Source: a virus. Taken from it: a DNA stretch of 64,000 nucleotides. The translations under genes were made by a program, and so were the position numbers. The DNA lies in IMG/VR virus record IMGVR_UViG_3300036466_000273, positions 22,108 through 86,107 of that record; one strand, 5' to 3'. The notes under the pieces were generated by a model, which worked only from the letters and a program-made list of their open reading frames with translations, did not search any database and was not told where the DNA came from. Positions 56,523-62,743 of this stretch are shown here, piece after piece (the stretch's first letter is position 1; every line of letters begins with the position of its first letter).

Positions 56523-57830
56523 TCAGAACACACCTACGCCCGAAGTGGCGTAACTGTAGAGTGCGTATCTAATGGCATCCGCCATATGCGAAGCATCATT
56601 ATGTACAGGTTTTTCTTTAGTCAATCCAGGCCTAGCATCCCAACCATACTGGTCAATTGATTCTAAGCTATGTAGACAATCTGCATCAACTAACAAGCGA
56701 CCAGTGTCAATAATACTACCAACATGAGCAATACCATCTAATATCGATTTCTTTGCATTAGTACAGCTAATATCATAAAGTTGCGCAAGGTCAAACTTCG
56801 TTTGAGCTGCCGCAGAGTCTATGTAGACAAAATCAACATCCCATTTATCTAGTATTTCTCTTATACATTTTGCATGATCTGCAGTCGTTTTCTCAGCTGC
56901 TTTATACTCGTCTATTAGATAGTAAAGGTCAGCAGTATCATCATAAGCAAATACAGCTAAAGCTGTGGAATCCTTAAATCCAACATCTAGCCCAGCGATC
57001 TTATCCATACCACTAAAATCTACATCAAGCGAAGAACAGTTAACAATATTATCATCTGATAATTGCCATATCTGGCCTTCAAAAGTAGTAAAACTAGCAA
57101 GGTACTCTTGCTCGAATTCCTGTTTAGACATTGTAGCGCGTGCTTCTGCGATATCTTCCTCTGATACTCGCGGATTTTCGCGATAATCAGAATGGATGGA
57201 TACCCAAGCAGGGTATTCAGAACTAAAACCACGTTGGAAGAACTTACTAAACCAGTTATTTTTACCACGAGGAGTGGAAATAAATATAGCTTTTGAATTC
57301 TCTTTATCTAGTGTCGGGCGCAACGCGATATTGAAGGCATCTTCGCCAGCATTAGTTAAGGCAGCCTCATCAAACAGTATCAAATCATATGATCTACCAA
57401 CACAACTATCAACCTGTGAAATAGAACCCATTCTAACAGAAGAACCATTCGATAAAGTAATAACCCTATCCTTAACGTTATTCTTAGCTACCTCCAAATC
57501 AAATTGATTTATCAACGATCGTTGTAATTCAAAAGAAATCTGAGATAAGCTATAGTTAGGGGACATTATTAGCACAGATGCATTTGGTATTAATGCTACA
57601 CACTGAGCTATAACATTCGCTATAAATGTCTTACCTGTTCGACGAGATAATGCTGCACAAACAAAACGATACTTAGGGTTGTTAATTGCATTAATTGTAG
57701 CAATCTGGGGAGGAATAGGATCAATCCCCATTAATTCTAAATATCCATCGATAGGAACTCGCATATAGCTACGAGAGCCATAATCAATTATCCTATCTAT
57801 TATTACATCTTCTCTACTTACTGAAAGCAT
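56523..57830 (-). CDS. terL: terminase large subunit
   Basis: The 435-residue protein has an N-terminal ATPase with Walker A SRRTGKT (residues 62-68), motif LIMSPNYSLSQ, and Walker B LILFDEAAL (Asp153, Glu154), and a C-terminal RNase H-type nuclease with Asp residues in AGLDVGFKDSTAL, FVYIDSAA and HNDASHMADAIRYAL. Length and motifs match T5-type large terminases. It cuts and translocates DNA into the prohead. It is preceded by a small membrane protein and TerS. Confidence 0.92.
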   Translation of the reverse strand: MLSVSREDVIIDRIIDYGSRSYMRVPIDGYLELMGIDPIPPQIATINAINNPKYRFVCAALSRRTGKTFIANVIAQCVALIPNASVLIMSPNYSLSQISFELQRSLINQFDLEVAKNNVKDRVITLSNGSSVRMGSISQVDSCVGRSYDLILFDEAALTNAGEDAFNIALRPTLDKENSKAIFISTPRGKNNWFSKFFQRGFSSEYPAWVSIHSDYRENPRVSEEDIAEARATMSKQEFEQEYLASFTTFEGQIWQLSDDNIVNCSSLDVDFSGMDKIAGLDVGFKDSTALAVFAYDDTADLYYLIDEYKAAEKTTADHAKCIREILDKWDVDFVYIDSAAAQTKFDLAQLYDISCTNAKKSILDGIAHVGSIIDTGRLLVDADCLHSLESIDQYGWDARPGLTKEKPVHNDASHMADAIRYALYSYATSGVGVF

Positions 57831-58109
57831 TTATCTCATCTCCAAAAGAATTACTATACCACTACCAACTACAGCAGATACTACAATCCAAAACAGTTTA
57901 ATAAATCCACTAATCTTTAAAAAGTTATCATTTGACTGTTTCTCTACAGTAGCTAAACGTGCTAATACTTCTTTACAATGATTTTCTAAAAATGCTACCC
58001 TTTCATCTAATCTAGCAACATTATATAAATACTCAGTCAAGGCATCTAGCTTAGCTTCTATTCTATCCAATCTTCCTGGGTCGGTTCCTCGTCGTAAGTC
58101 ATCTGACAT
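57831..58109 (-). CDS. coiled-coil single-TM protein (XhlA-like)
   Basis: The 92-residue protein has an N-terminal polar segment, a coiled coil (RLDRIEAKLDALTEYLY, LDERVAFLENHCKEVLARLA) and a C-terminal membrane helix (LFWIVVSAVVGSGIVILL), the layout of haemolysin XhlA-type and DUF7201-type proteins. It may help lysis or anchor packaging proteins to the membrane. It overlaps the small gene upstream by 52 bp and precedes terL by one base. Confidence 0.55.
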   Translation of the reverse strand: MSDDLRRGTDPGRLDRIEAKLDALTEYLYNVARLDERVAFLENHCKEVLARLATVEKQSNDNFLKISGFIKLFWIVVSAVVGSGIVILLEMR

Positions 58110-58222
58110 TCTTCCTCCTCTACTCCGACGTATTCTTCGGCCTCAGCTAAAGAATTAAATTTTATCCAACGTCCATTTTCATATATGCAGTAGCGTCCGC
58201 GCTTTTCTAAAATTTCTGTCAT
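58058..58222 (-). CDS. hypothetical 54-residue acidic protein
   Basis: ATG at 58222 follows a perfect AGGAGG at 9 nt. The product reads MTEILEKRGRYCIYENGRWI and has an acidic tail (EEEECQMTYDEEPTQEDW). It overlaps the terS end by 4 bp and covers the start of the following coiled-coil gene in another frame. The binding site and overlap support it. No family is recognised. Confidence 0.6.
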   Translation of the reverse strand: MTEILEKRGRYCIYENGRWIKFNSLAEAEEYVGVEEEECQMTYDEEPTQEDWIE

Positions 58223-58656
58223 TCTTTATTTCCTCCTAATAACTTATCCATCAACTTTCCGTAATTACCGCCATTAATCTGCACGTTGGTTTGATTTGCG
58301 ATGGATTGACTCTGTGCCTTCTGTTGAGCTGCTATTTCGTCCATTCTCATTTTATGGGCTAGAGCGAGGATATCCATCAAATCTTTCGAAGAGTAGACTT
58401 CACTTTCGCGAGCTTCTTCTAATTTAGAATCGATGATTTCATCTATTAAACCGCCCAGCTTAAATCTATTGCGATACCCACGATCCATATAAACGGAATT
58501 AATATAGTTCTTTACCTCAGCTTTGTCTAGTAGCGCAGCAGCCTTCTCTACTGACACACCCATCTCATAAGCTGCGGCATCAATTGAACCTAGGCTTAGA
58601 TAGGCATTTGCCAGCTCCAGTCCCTCCGGGGATATTTTAAGTGCATTAGTGTCCAT
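58219..58656 (-). CDS. terS: terminase small subunit
   Basis: The 145-residue protein has an N-terminal HTH (ISPEGLELANAYLSLGSIDA, then AAYEMGVSVEKAAALLDKAE), helical central part (KLGGLIDEIIDSKLEEARE) and a polar C-terminus with Gln and Asn that can contact TerL. Size and position directly upstream of terL support the call. It would bind the packaging site, perhaps in the repeats at 58778-58925. Its promoter is so close that the mRNA may be leaderless. Confidence 0.7.
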   Translation of the reverse strand: MDTNALKISPEGLELANAYLSLGSIDAAAYEMGVSVEKAAALLDKAEVKNYINSVYMDRGYRNRFKLGGLIDEIIDSKLEEARESEVYSSKDLMDILALAHKMRMDEIAAQQKAQSQSIANQTNVQINGGNYGKLMDKLLGGNKE

Positions 58657-58663
58657 ATGTTAT

Positions 58664-58692
58664 ATGTTACTATCATGGGGGCGATGTGTCAA
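58664..58692 (-). promoter_or_regulatory. sigma70 promoter for terminase genes, nearly leaderless
   Basis: On the minus strand: TTGACA (58687-58692), 17-bp spacer, TAACAT (58664-58669), 7 nt, then ATG at 58656. The expected transcription start falls at or within a base or two of the ATG, and no Shine-Dalgarno is present. Confidence 0.7.
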
Positions 58693-58777
58693 GGATAAAA
58701 AATTTAATAGGTATTTGAAATTTTTGAAAATTTTTTCGAAGCGTGGGTAGATTCGCCGAATTAGTAGTCTCTTAATC

Positions 58778-58925
58778 AACATTAGCCAATTGCCGCGAAG
58801 TTAGTCGTATACCAATTACTGCCAAACAATAGCCATATGCCGCGAAGTTAGTTATATACCAATTACTTCCAAACATTAGCCATATGATAATTACTGCCAA
58901 ACATTAGCCAATTGCCGCGAAGCGG
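58778..58925. repeat. imperfect tandem repeats of about 47 bp
   Basis: Units begin GCCAATTGCCGCGAAGTTAG or GCCATATGCCGCGAAGTTAG and end CCAATTACTGCCAAACAATA or a variant. There are two full units, one short unit (GCCATATGATAATTACTGCC) and a final partial unit (GCCAATTGCCGCGAAGCGGC). The array lies just upstream of terS, so it could be a packaging-site or origin-type array. Motif AACATTAG ends several units. Confidence 0.7.
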
Positions 58926-59097
58926 CGTATCTGCTGCATTTTGGCGTCTAAATGGACTTGAAAATACCTTGTGGGCCGCGTGTGGGGGAGTGTACGTTAA
59001 AAATTTTAATGAAAGTCTACTAACCGCCCTACATTAGTCTGTTTTAATCTTGGGTTGGTCAACATTAGAATCCTCTAAGGTTTGTTACCAACATTAA

Positions 59098-59137
59098 AAA
59101 TTTTTATTAAGCCCGCTCCAGGATTAGAGCGGGCTTA
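59098..59137 (-). terminator. terminator for the membrane-protein gene at 59153
   Basis: An 11-bp stem TAAGCCCGCTC/GAGCGGGCTTA (59108-59118 with 59127-59137) is followed on the minus strand by ATAAAAATTTTT. Confidence 0.8.
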
Positions 59138-59152
59138 ACTTTGGTTGCTAGG

Positions 59153-59371
59153 TTAGGATTGCTCCACGGTTTCGGTTATTGCCTTTTTGTTGAATATCCT
59201 ACGCCATACATACGACCGAATCAAACTAACAACGGTATAAATGGCAGTTATAGTTATTGGGGATAAAACATTCAAAACGGGATAAAGCGCATTAGTTACA
59301 ATTAAACTAACGATAAACCCGCTTGCGGTGTTTAATGATACCTCTTGAATACTTTTTGATTTGCTTTGCAT
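59153..59371 (-). CDS. DUF7220-like two-TM membrane protein
   Basis: The 72-residue protein has the pattern of a small phage/prophage membrane family: QSKSKSIQEVSLNTASGFIV, then LVSPITI-like NVLSPITITAIYTVVSLIRSY and VWRRIFN. It has two hydrophobic segments (about 18-33 and 38-54) around a short loop. The conserved S-R-SYV-RR-FN end supports the assignment. Its function is unknown. It is one of three minus-strand genes in the repeat-rich region. Confidence 0.62.
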   Translation of the reverse strand: MQSKSKSIQEVSLNTASGFIVSLIVTNALYPVLNVLSPITITAIYTVVSLIRSYVWRRIFNKKAITETVEQS

Positions 59372-59386
59372 GGTTTTAACCTTCCC

Positions 59387-59428
59387 GCCTTGCCCTTGCG
59401 TGGTAAACTCACACTACAAGGGCAAGGC
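59387..59428. repeat. 12-bp inverted repeat
   Basis: GCCTTGCCCTTG (59387-59398) and CAAGGGCAAGGC (59417-59428) are perfect complements with an 18-nt loop. It lies between the exonuclease and membrane-protein genes, without a T-run on the minus strand. It may be a weak terminator or RNA stabiliser. Confidence 0.65.
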
Positions 59429-59439
59429 TTAAAATTTGT

Positions 59440-60144
59440 TTACACGTTGAAATTATCGCGAACCTGCGCTAAACGCCAATTATATGGAGGAACTTCTTGC
59501 AATTGCTTAACGCTTTTACGTTTAAGCAGGTGTTGCAATATGGGTAACTCATGCAATACCACGTCCTCATAAGCGGTATGAGGCTCCACATCATATTGCC
59601 CTGAGATAAACGCTGAAACGGTTTCAGCGTTTACTTTATACGTCATATTCCCGCGCTCGGTAGGCGCGTTAAATAGGTGATTATCTAGCACAAAGCGCTT
59701 ATATGCTTTTGACTGTCCTATGGCATTAAACGCGCAATGCCATAAGCAGAATTTACGGGTAAACATGGTTAAATCAATCCCCGTTTTGCTACACTTGTCA
59801 AGGTCAAATGCCAGATTGTACGCCGTTAAAACCGGCTTAAATTGGCTATAAGCCTTTAACAGCCATGAATTTATCGCTGGCACGCTTGCCAGCATTCTCA
59901 TACCATCTGCCAGCATTTCCTTGTATTTTGTTTCCCTTTGGTCTGCGGCTTTTGCAGACCAAAGGGCATCCTCTTGTGCGTTGGAATCAAAAAATAGAGG
60001 TTCTTTACCAAATATACCAGATACCAGAACAGCGCACTGTGCGACAATATTTCCTTTTTTATCACACACTATTGCCCCAAAGTCTGCAACATTCTGCGCT
60101 TGCGTGGTCTCGGTATCAATCAATAAAAAATAGTTTTTTCTCAT
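59440..60144 (-). CDS. DEDDh 3'-5' exonuclease (DnaQ / RNase T-like)
   Basis: The 234-residue protein has exonuclease motifs: I FLLIDTETTQ with the D-x-E, II LTAYNLAFDLDK with the Asp, and III HTAYEDVVLHELPIL with the H-x-A-x-x-D. It lies outside the polymerase block, among minus-strand genes with different base composition. It could trim RNA or DNA. It may help degrade host DNA, or act like the A1-type functions of T5, but there is no direct evidence. G+C content is visibly higher than that of the replication block, which suggests a separate origin. Confidence 0.75.
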   Translation of the reverse strand: MRKNYFLLIDTETTQAQNVADFGAIVCDKKGNIVAQCAVLVSGIFGKEPLFFDSNAQEDALWSAKAADQRETKYKEMLADGMRMLASVPAINSWLLKAYSQFKPVLTAYNLAFDLDKCSKTGIDLTMFTRKFCLWHCAFNAIGQSKAYKRFVLDNHLFNAPTERGNMTYKVNAETVSAFISGQYDVEPHTAYEDVVLHELPILQHLLKRKSVKQLQEVPPYNWRLAQVRDNFNV

Positions 60145-60242
60145 AATAGCCCCTATAATAAAAACGGTAAAACATATAAGGGGCTGAAAATAGCCACTAA
60201 AATTAAAAACTCTTTAAACATAGCTTGCCCCTTTCAGAATAA

Positions 60243-60269
60243 GCCCGCCTGCTAACATAACAGGCGGGC
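60243..60269 (-). terminator. hairpin after the paralog gene at 60279
   Basis: A perfect 9-bp stem GCCCGCCTG/CAGGCGGGC (60243-60251 with 60261-60269) lies just after the stop of the gene at 60279. The minus-strand continuation (TTATTCTG) is only weakly U-rich. Confidence 0.6.
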
Positions 60270-60278
60270 GCGTTGTGG

Positions 60279-60578
60279 TTAATCCTCGAGGGAATCAACC
60301 ATCTTTTGTAAAACATCCTTGCTCGCTTTTTCAAGCCCTGCAAGGTCGCCTTCCATAAAACCTAACCCCTTTTCGATAAGGGGTACAAGGTCAGTCTTTC
60401 TCAAGACGGGTGCCCCAGACTTGCTTACCCGCTTTTTGCGCTCATACTCGATGCCATTTCGTGTAGCACTTGCCACAATAGCACGAGGTTTAACATTAAA
60501 TTTCTCGGCTATTTCCTGTGCCTTAGTCCAGTTGAGAGGGGCATTTTCCTTCATAACTTCCAGAATTTCGTTTTTCAT
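60279..60578 (-). CDS. HTH DNA-binding protein, paralog of 62360
   Basis: The 99-residue protein has an HTH-like segment (TKAQEIAEKFNVKPRAIVAS), a basic hinge (ERKKRVSKSGAP) and a C-terminal helix (ASKDVLQKMVDSLED). It is a clear paralog of the plus-strand gene at 62360, with long runs of identity including ATRNGIEYE. The two are divergent and flank the repeat-rich region. A 7-bp inverted repeat TTTGACT/AGTCAAA (60581-60599) surrounds its Shine-Dalgarno, and could be an operator or an RNA hairpin for self-control. Confidence 0.72.
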   Translation of the reverse strand: MKNEILEVMKENAPLNWTKAQEIAEKFNVKPRAIVASATRNGIEYERKKRVSKSGAPVLRKTDLVPLIEKGLGFMEGDLAGLEKASKDVLQKMVDSLED

Positions 60579-60625
60579 GGTTTGACTCCCTTAGTCAAAG
60601 GTTAAAAGAAACTAACGTTTATTAT

Positions 60626-60712
60626 GCCTAGCTCGCGGCATGTTTCCAGCGGGCGCCACCTCATACTATCGCGCATGATTAGGCGTTTTTCCCGTGGTGC
60701 GGGTTGCTAGGC
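60626..60712 (-). promoter_or_regulatory. structured 5' leader of the gene at 60279
   Basis: GCCTAGC (60626-60632) and GCTAGGC (60706-60712) are perfect complements closing an 87-nt G+C-rich element that includes a CCCG/CGGG hairpin. It lies between the promoter at 60758 and the start at 60578. It could be a cis-regulatory RNA or a stable small RNA. No known riboswitch motif is recognised. Confidence 0.45.
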
Positions 60713-60757
60713 TATTCTGTTTTCAAGGAACGTTATCGTTATGTTTAACTTGACTAC

Positions 60758-60786
60758 AGACTAACAAAACGCCTTGAACCTGTCAA
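60758..60786 (-). promoter_or_regulatory. sigma70-like promoter for the gene at 60279
   Basis: On the minus strand: TTGACA (60781-60786), 17-bp spacer, TAGTCT (60758-60763). The -10 box is weak; the spacing is right. Confidence 0.5.
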
Positions 60787-60797
60787 AAATACAAAAC

Positions 60798-61021
60798 TCA
60801 ATAATATCAGGTACTTAGAAAAACCACCCTCAATGATTTCAGGTACTTACAAGAAAAAAGCATGAAAAAATATTTTTTGCATTTTTTCTTTTATCCCGAA
60901 AAACTCAATAAAAACAGCTACTTACAAGCGACCTCCTGAGAGGCGTTCTAAGACACTTTTATCAACTAAGGTATGCAATAGTATAGGCAAAAATAAATAT
61001 TCAAGGATTCCAGGCACTTAT
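60798..61021. repeat. four dispersed about 22-bp iteron-like repeats
   Basis: CTCAATAATATCAGGTACTT (60798), CTCAATGATTTCAGGTACTT (60829), CTCAATAAAAACAGCTACTT (60904) and TTCAAGGATTCCAGGCACTT (61000) share CTCAAT and ACTTA at the same offset. Spacings are about 31, 75 and 96 bp. They lie in A+T-rich sequence, as expected for initiator or repressor sites. Confidence 0.6.
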
Positions 61022-61093
61022 AAATGTTGGCACGGAAATTGTCGTGACTTACAGCTAAAAATAGAACGTTGGTATAATTTAATAAAGCGATTT

Positions 61094-61213
61094 TAACATT
61101 AGAAAATTTTTATAAGCCAGGTGTAACATTAAAATAAATTTATTTTCCTGGGCTAACATTAGAAAAATTTTTATAAGCCAGGTGTAACATTAGAAAAAAT
61201 TAATTAAAATCCT
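61094..61213. repeat. four tandem about 30-bp repeats
   Basis: Units start TAACATTAG or TAACATTAAAA at 61094, 61124, 61154 and 61185. Units 1 and 3 are nearly identical (ATTTTTATAAGCCAGGTG ends). The array lies in the non-coding region and shares the AACATTAG core with 58780-59095. Confidence 0.7.
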
Positions 61214-61512
61214 TTCATTTAAATCATGCGCCGCTTCATTAAAATGCGTTTATTTATTAAATTTTTCATGAACCTATTTTAATAAACAAAAGCTAATTTT
61301 GCGCCGATTACCCTAATGAGAGAATTTTAATAAATTAGCCGTTCATTAGCGTGGGCTTATGGCATGAAATTTGCTATTGCTAGAATCGTGCCAGGTTGGG
61401 TTGGCATGGTATTTGCATAAAAATAGTTTTAATAAACGGATTCTAATTCATTAAAGCACTCTAATTCATTAAAGCTTTTTAATTAGGGTCGACGCCTCCG
61501 GCGCCTAAGTGG

Positions 61513-61594
61513 TAAAGTGATAAAATTATAATAAGTGCCGCGCCAGTGCTAAAGTGAAGAAATTATAATGTATGCCGCAGCCCCGCGCCAGTGC
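61513..61594. repeat. two imperfect direct repeats of about 40 bp
   Basis: TAAAGTGATAAAATTATAAT then AAGTGCCGCGCCAGTGC (61513-61549) recurs as TAAAGTGAAGAAATTATAAT then GCCGCAGCCCCGCGCCAGTGC (61550-61594). The G+C-rich part contains GCCGCGCCAGTGC. Confidence 0.6.
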
Positions 61595-61765
61595 AGAACC
61601 TAAGTGCAAAACATATACCTTGCGCCGAGCCCCACATTAGAAATTTTTAATGTTACCTGTCTGCGAGAACCTCCGGATTAAAATGTTTTAATTTCTTCAG
61701 ATAAGATTAAATATCTCTAATTAAGTACAACTAAGATTAAAATTCACCAAAGAAGCCGATTTTCC

Positions 61766-61794
61766 TTGACTTTTCGACTCCGCCACGGTATAAT
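61766..61794 (+). promoter_or_regulatory. sigma70 promoter, early cassette 7
   Basis: TTGACT (61766-61771), 17-bp spacer TTTCGACTCCGCCACGG, TATAAT (61789-61794), 13 nt, ATG at 61808. That ATG opens a 7-codon frame whose TGA overlaps the gene start at 61828 (ATGA). Confidence 0.9.
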
Positions 61795-61827
61795 GTATTT
61801 ATAAACAATGAGGGAAGGAGAGAAATT

Positions 61828-61995
61828 ATGAAAGAATCTTACGTTGACTTTCTTATTCGTAAATTAGACGACCTTAACACTCCCCAGGACATGGCTGATT
61901 ATTACCTGGATGAAATTTTCGACCTAGCTCTAGAAACTAATGAGAAGGCTGTTAAGTGGCTATTCGGAACTTCTACCTACGTACCGAAAAGATAA
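61828..61995 (+). CDS. hypothetical 55-residue protein
   Basis: ATG at 61828 follows GGAAGGAG. The acidic, helical product reads MKESYVDFLIRKLDDLNTPQ and ends WLFGTSTYVPKR. It is the first gene of the small plus-strand operon next to the repeat region and has its own promoter. No family is recognised. It is likely an early gene. Confidence 0.6.
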   Translation: MKESYVDFLIRKLDDLNTPQDMADYYLDEIFDLALETNEKAVKWLFGTSTYVPKR

Positions 61996-62008
61996 CCGAA
62001 AAAAGTTC

Positions 62009-62037
62009 TTGACTTTTCGACTCCACCGCGGTATAAT
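62009..62037 (+). promoter_or_regulatory. sigma70 promoter, early cassette 8
   Basis: TTGACT (62009-62014), 17-bp spacer with TTTCGACTCCACCGCGG, TATAAT (62032-62037), 13 nt, ATG at 62051, in frame with the gene at 62069. Confidence 0.9.
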
Positions 62038-62068
62038 ATATTTATAAACAATGAAAAAAGGAGGTTAT

Positions 62069-62263
62069 ATGACCGGATTAGATGTATTAGAATTTGCAAT
62101 GAATAATAAACTGGATGCAGAGTTAGTATTTGATACAAAGAATAACACTGTCAATTTCATTCGATTTGAAAATTTTGAGACAGATACTATTGACAAAACC
62201 AATAATGAGATAATTGAAATACTAAACGCTTTTAAAACCCTCCAAGACCACAATGTTATTTAA
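62069..62263 (+). CDS. hypothetical 64-residue protein
   Basis: I chose ATG 62069 because AAGGAGG (62056-62062) is ideally placed; the cassette ATG at 62051 would add MKKGGY. The product (MTGLDVLEFAMNNKLDAELV) is acidic with alternating helix and strand, and contains FDTKNNTVNFIRFENFETDT. No family is recognised. It lies between two copies of the early promoter. Confidence 0.58.
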   Translation: MTGLDVLEFAMNNKLDAELVFDTKNNTVNFIRFENFETDTIDKTNNEIIEILNAFKTLQDHNVI

Positions 62264-62276
62264 TAGAAAAAAGTTC

Positions 62277-62305
62277 TTGACTTTTCGACTCCACCGCGGT
62301 ATAAT
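62277..62305 (+). promoter_or_regulatory. sigma70 promoter, early cassette 9
   Basis: TTGACT (62277-62282), 17-bp spacer identical to cassette 8, TATAAT (62300-62305), 13 nt, ATG at 62319 that opens an 8-codon frame (MGEAHKP). It drives the paralog gene at 62360. Confidence 0.9.
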
Positions 62306-62359
62306 GTATTTATAAACGATGGGAGAAGCCCACAAACCCTGAGCCAAGGAGGTTCCACT

Positions 62360-62659
62360 ATGAAAAACGAAATCATCGAAACTATGCGCGCAGAAGCCCC
62401 TCTCAACTGGAGTAAAGCCCAGGAGATTGCTGAGAAGTTTGACATTAAGCCTCGTGCTGTAGTCGCCTCTGCAACTCGAAACGGCATCGAGTACGAGAAG
62501 AAGAAGCGTGTCTCAAAGTCCGGTGCTCCGATTGTTCGCAAAACTGACCTCGTAGCTAAGCTGGAAAGTCTTACCGGCGAGAAACTGGAAGGTCTGGAGA
62601 AATCCAGCAAGGAGCCTCTGGAGACTATGCTCAACTACATCGAGTCTCTGCAGAGCTAG
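62360..62659 (+). CDS. HTH DNA-binding protein, paralog of 60279
   Basis: The 99-residue protein has an HTH-like segment (SKAQEIAEKFDIKPRAVVAS), a basic hinge (EKKKRVSKSGAP) and a C-terminal helix (KEPLETMLNYIESLQS). ATG follows AAGGAGG. The paralog at 60279 is divergent across the repeat-rich region. Codon choice is richer in G+C than in nearby genes. A role in binding the intervening repeats, as initiator, repressor or DNA-packing protein, is suggested by the arrangement. It is followed by a G+C-rich hairpin. Confidence 0.7.
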   Translation: MKNEIIETMRAEAPLNWSKAQEIAEKFDIKPRAVVASATRNGIEYEKKKRVSKSGAPIVRKTDLVAKLESLTGEKLEGLEKSSKEPLETMLNYIESLQS

Positions 62660-62676
62660 TCTCCCAGAGCTAGTTT

Positions 62677-62709
62677 CCCCATTTCCCCGCCGAAAGCGGG
62701 GATTTGGGG
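62677..62709 (+). terminator. G+C-rich hairpin after the paralog gene
   Basis: CCCCGC (62685-62690) pairs with GCGGGG (62696-62701), and outer CCCC/GGGG segments extend it across an AT-rich internal mismatch. No T-run follows, so it may terminate poorly or stabilise mRNA. Confidence 0.5.
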
Positions 62710-62743
62710 CATCTATTGAATACTAATCAGAGGGTGGGAATTT

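Larger units (their letters stand above)
58657..59152. other. 496-bp non-coding region upstream of terS
   Basis: Apart from the terS promoter, the repeat array and the terminator for the gene at 59153, this stretch holds no gene I can support. It contains several copies of ACATTAG (59031, 59061 and 59092 area) and the G+C-rich stretch GGGCCGCGTGTGGGGGAGTG at about 58975-58994. It is an origin, packaging or regulatory region by exclusion. Confidence 0.5.
60579..61827. other. 1.25-kb repeat-rich non-coding region (origin / terminal region candidate)
   Basis: Between the divergent paralogs I find no gene I can support. The stretch contains a minus-strand promoter and leader, three repeat families (60798, 61094, 61513), A+T-rich sequence that would melt easily (61200-61480), the G+C-rich patch GGGTCGACGCCTCCGGCGCC at about 61486-61505, and a plus-strand promoter at 61766. 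This is the densest set of repeats in the window and the point where transcription diverges. Confidence 0.6.

Noticed and set aside
61486-61505. GTCGAC/GGCGCC-rich patch as a cloning scar or cos site
   Set aside because: It is a short natural-looking G+C-rich patch within repeat-rich DNA, and nothing supports a vector origin or a cohesive end here.
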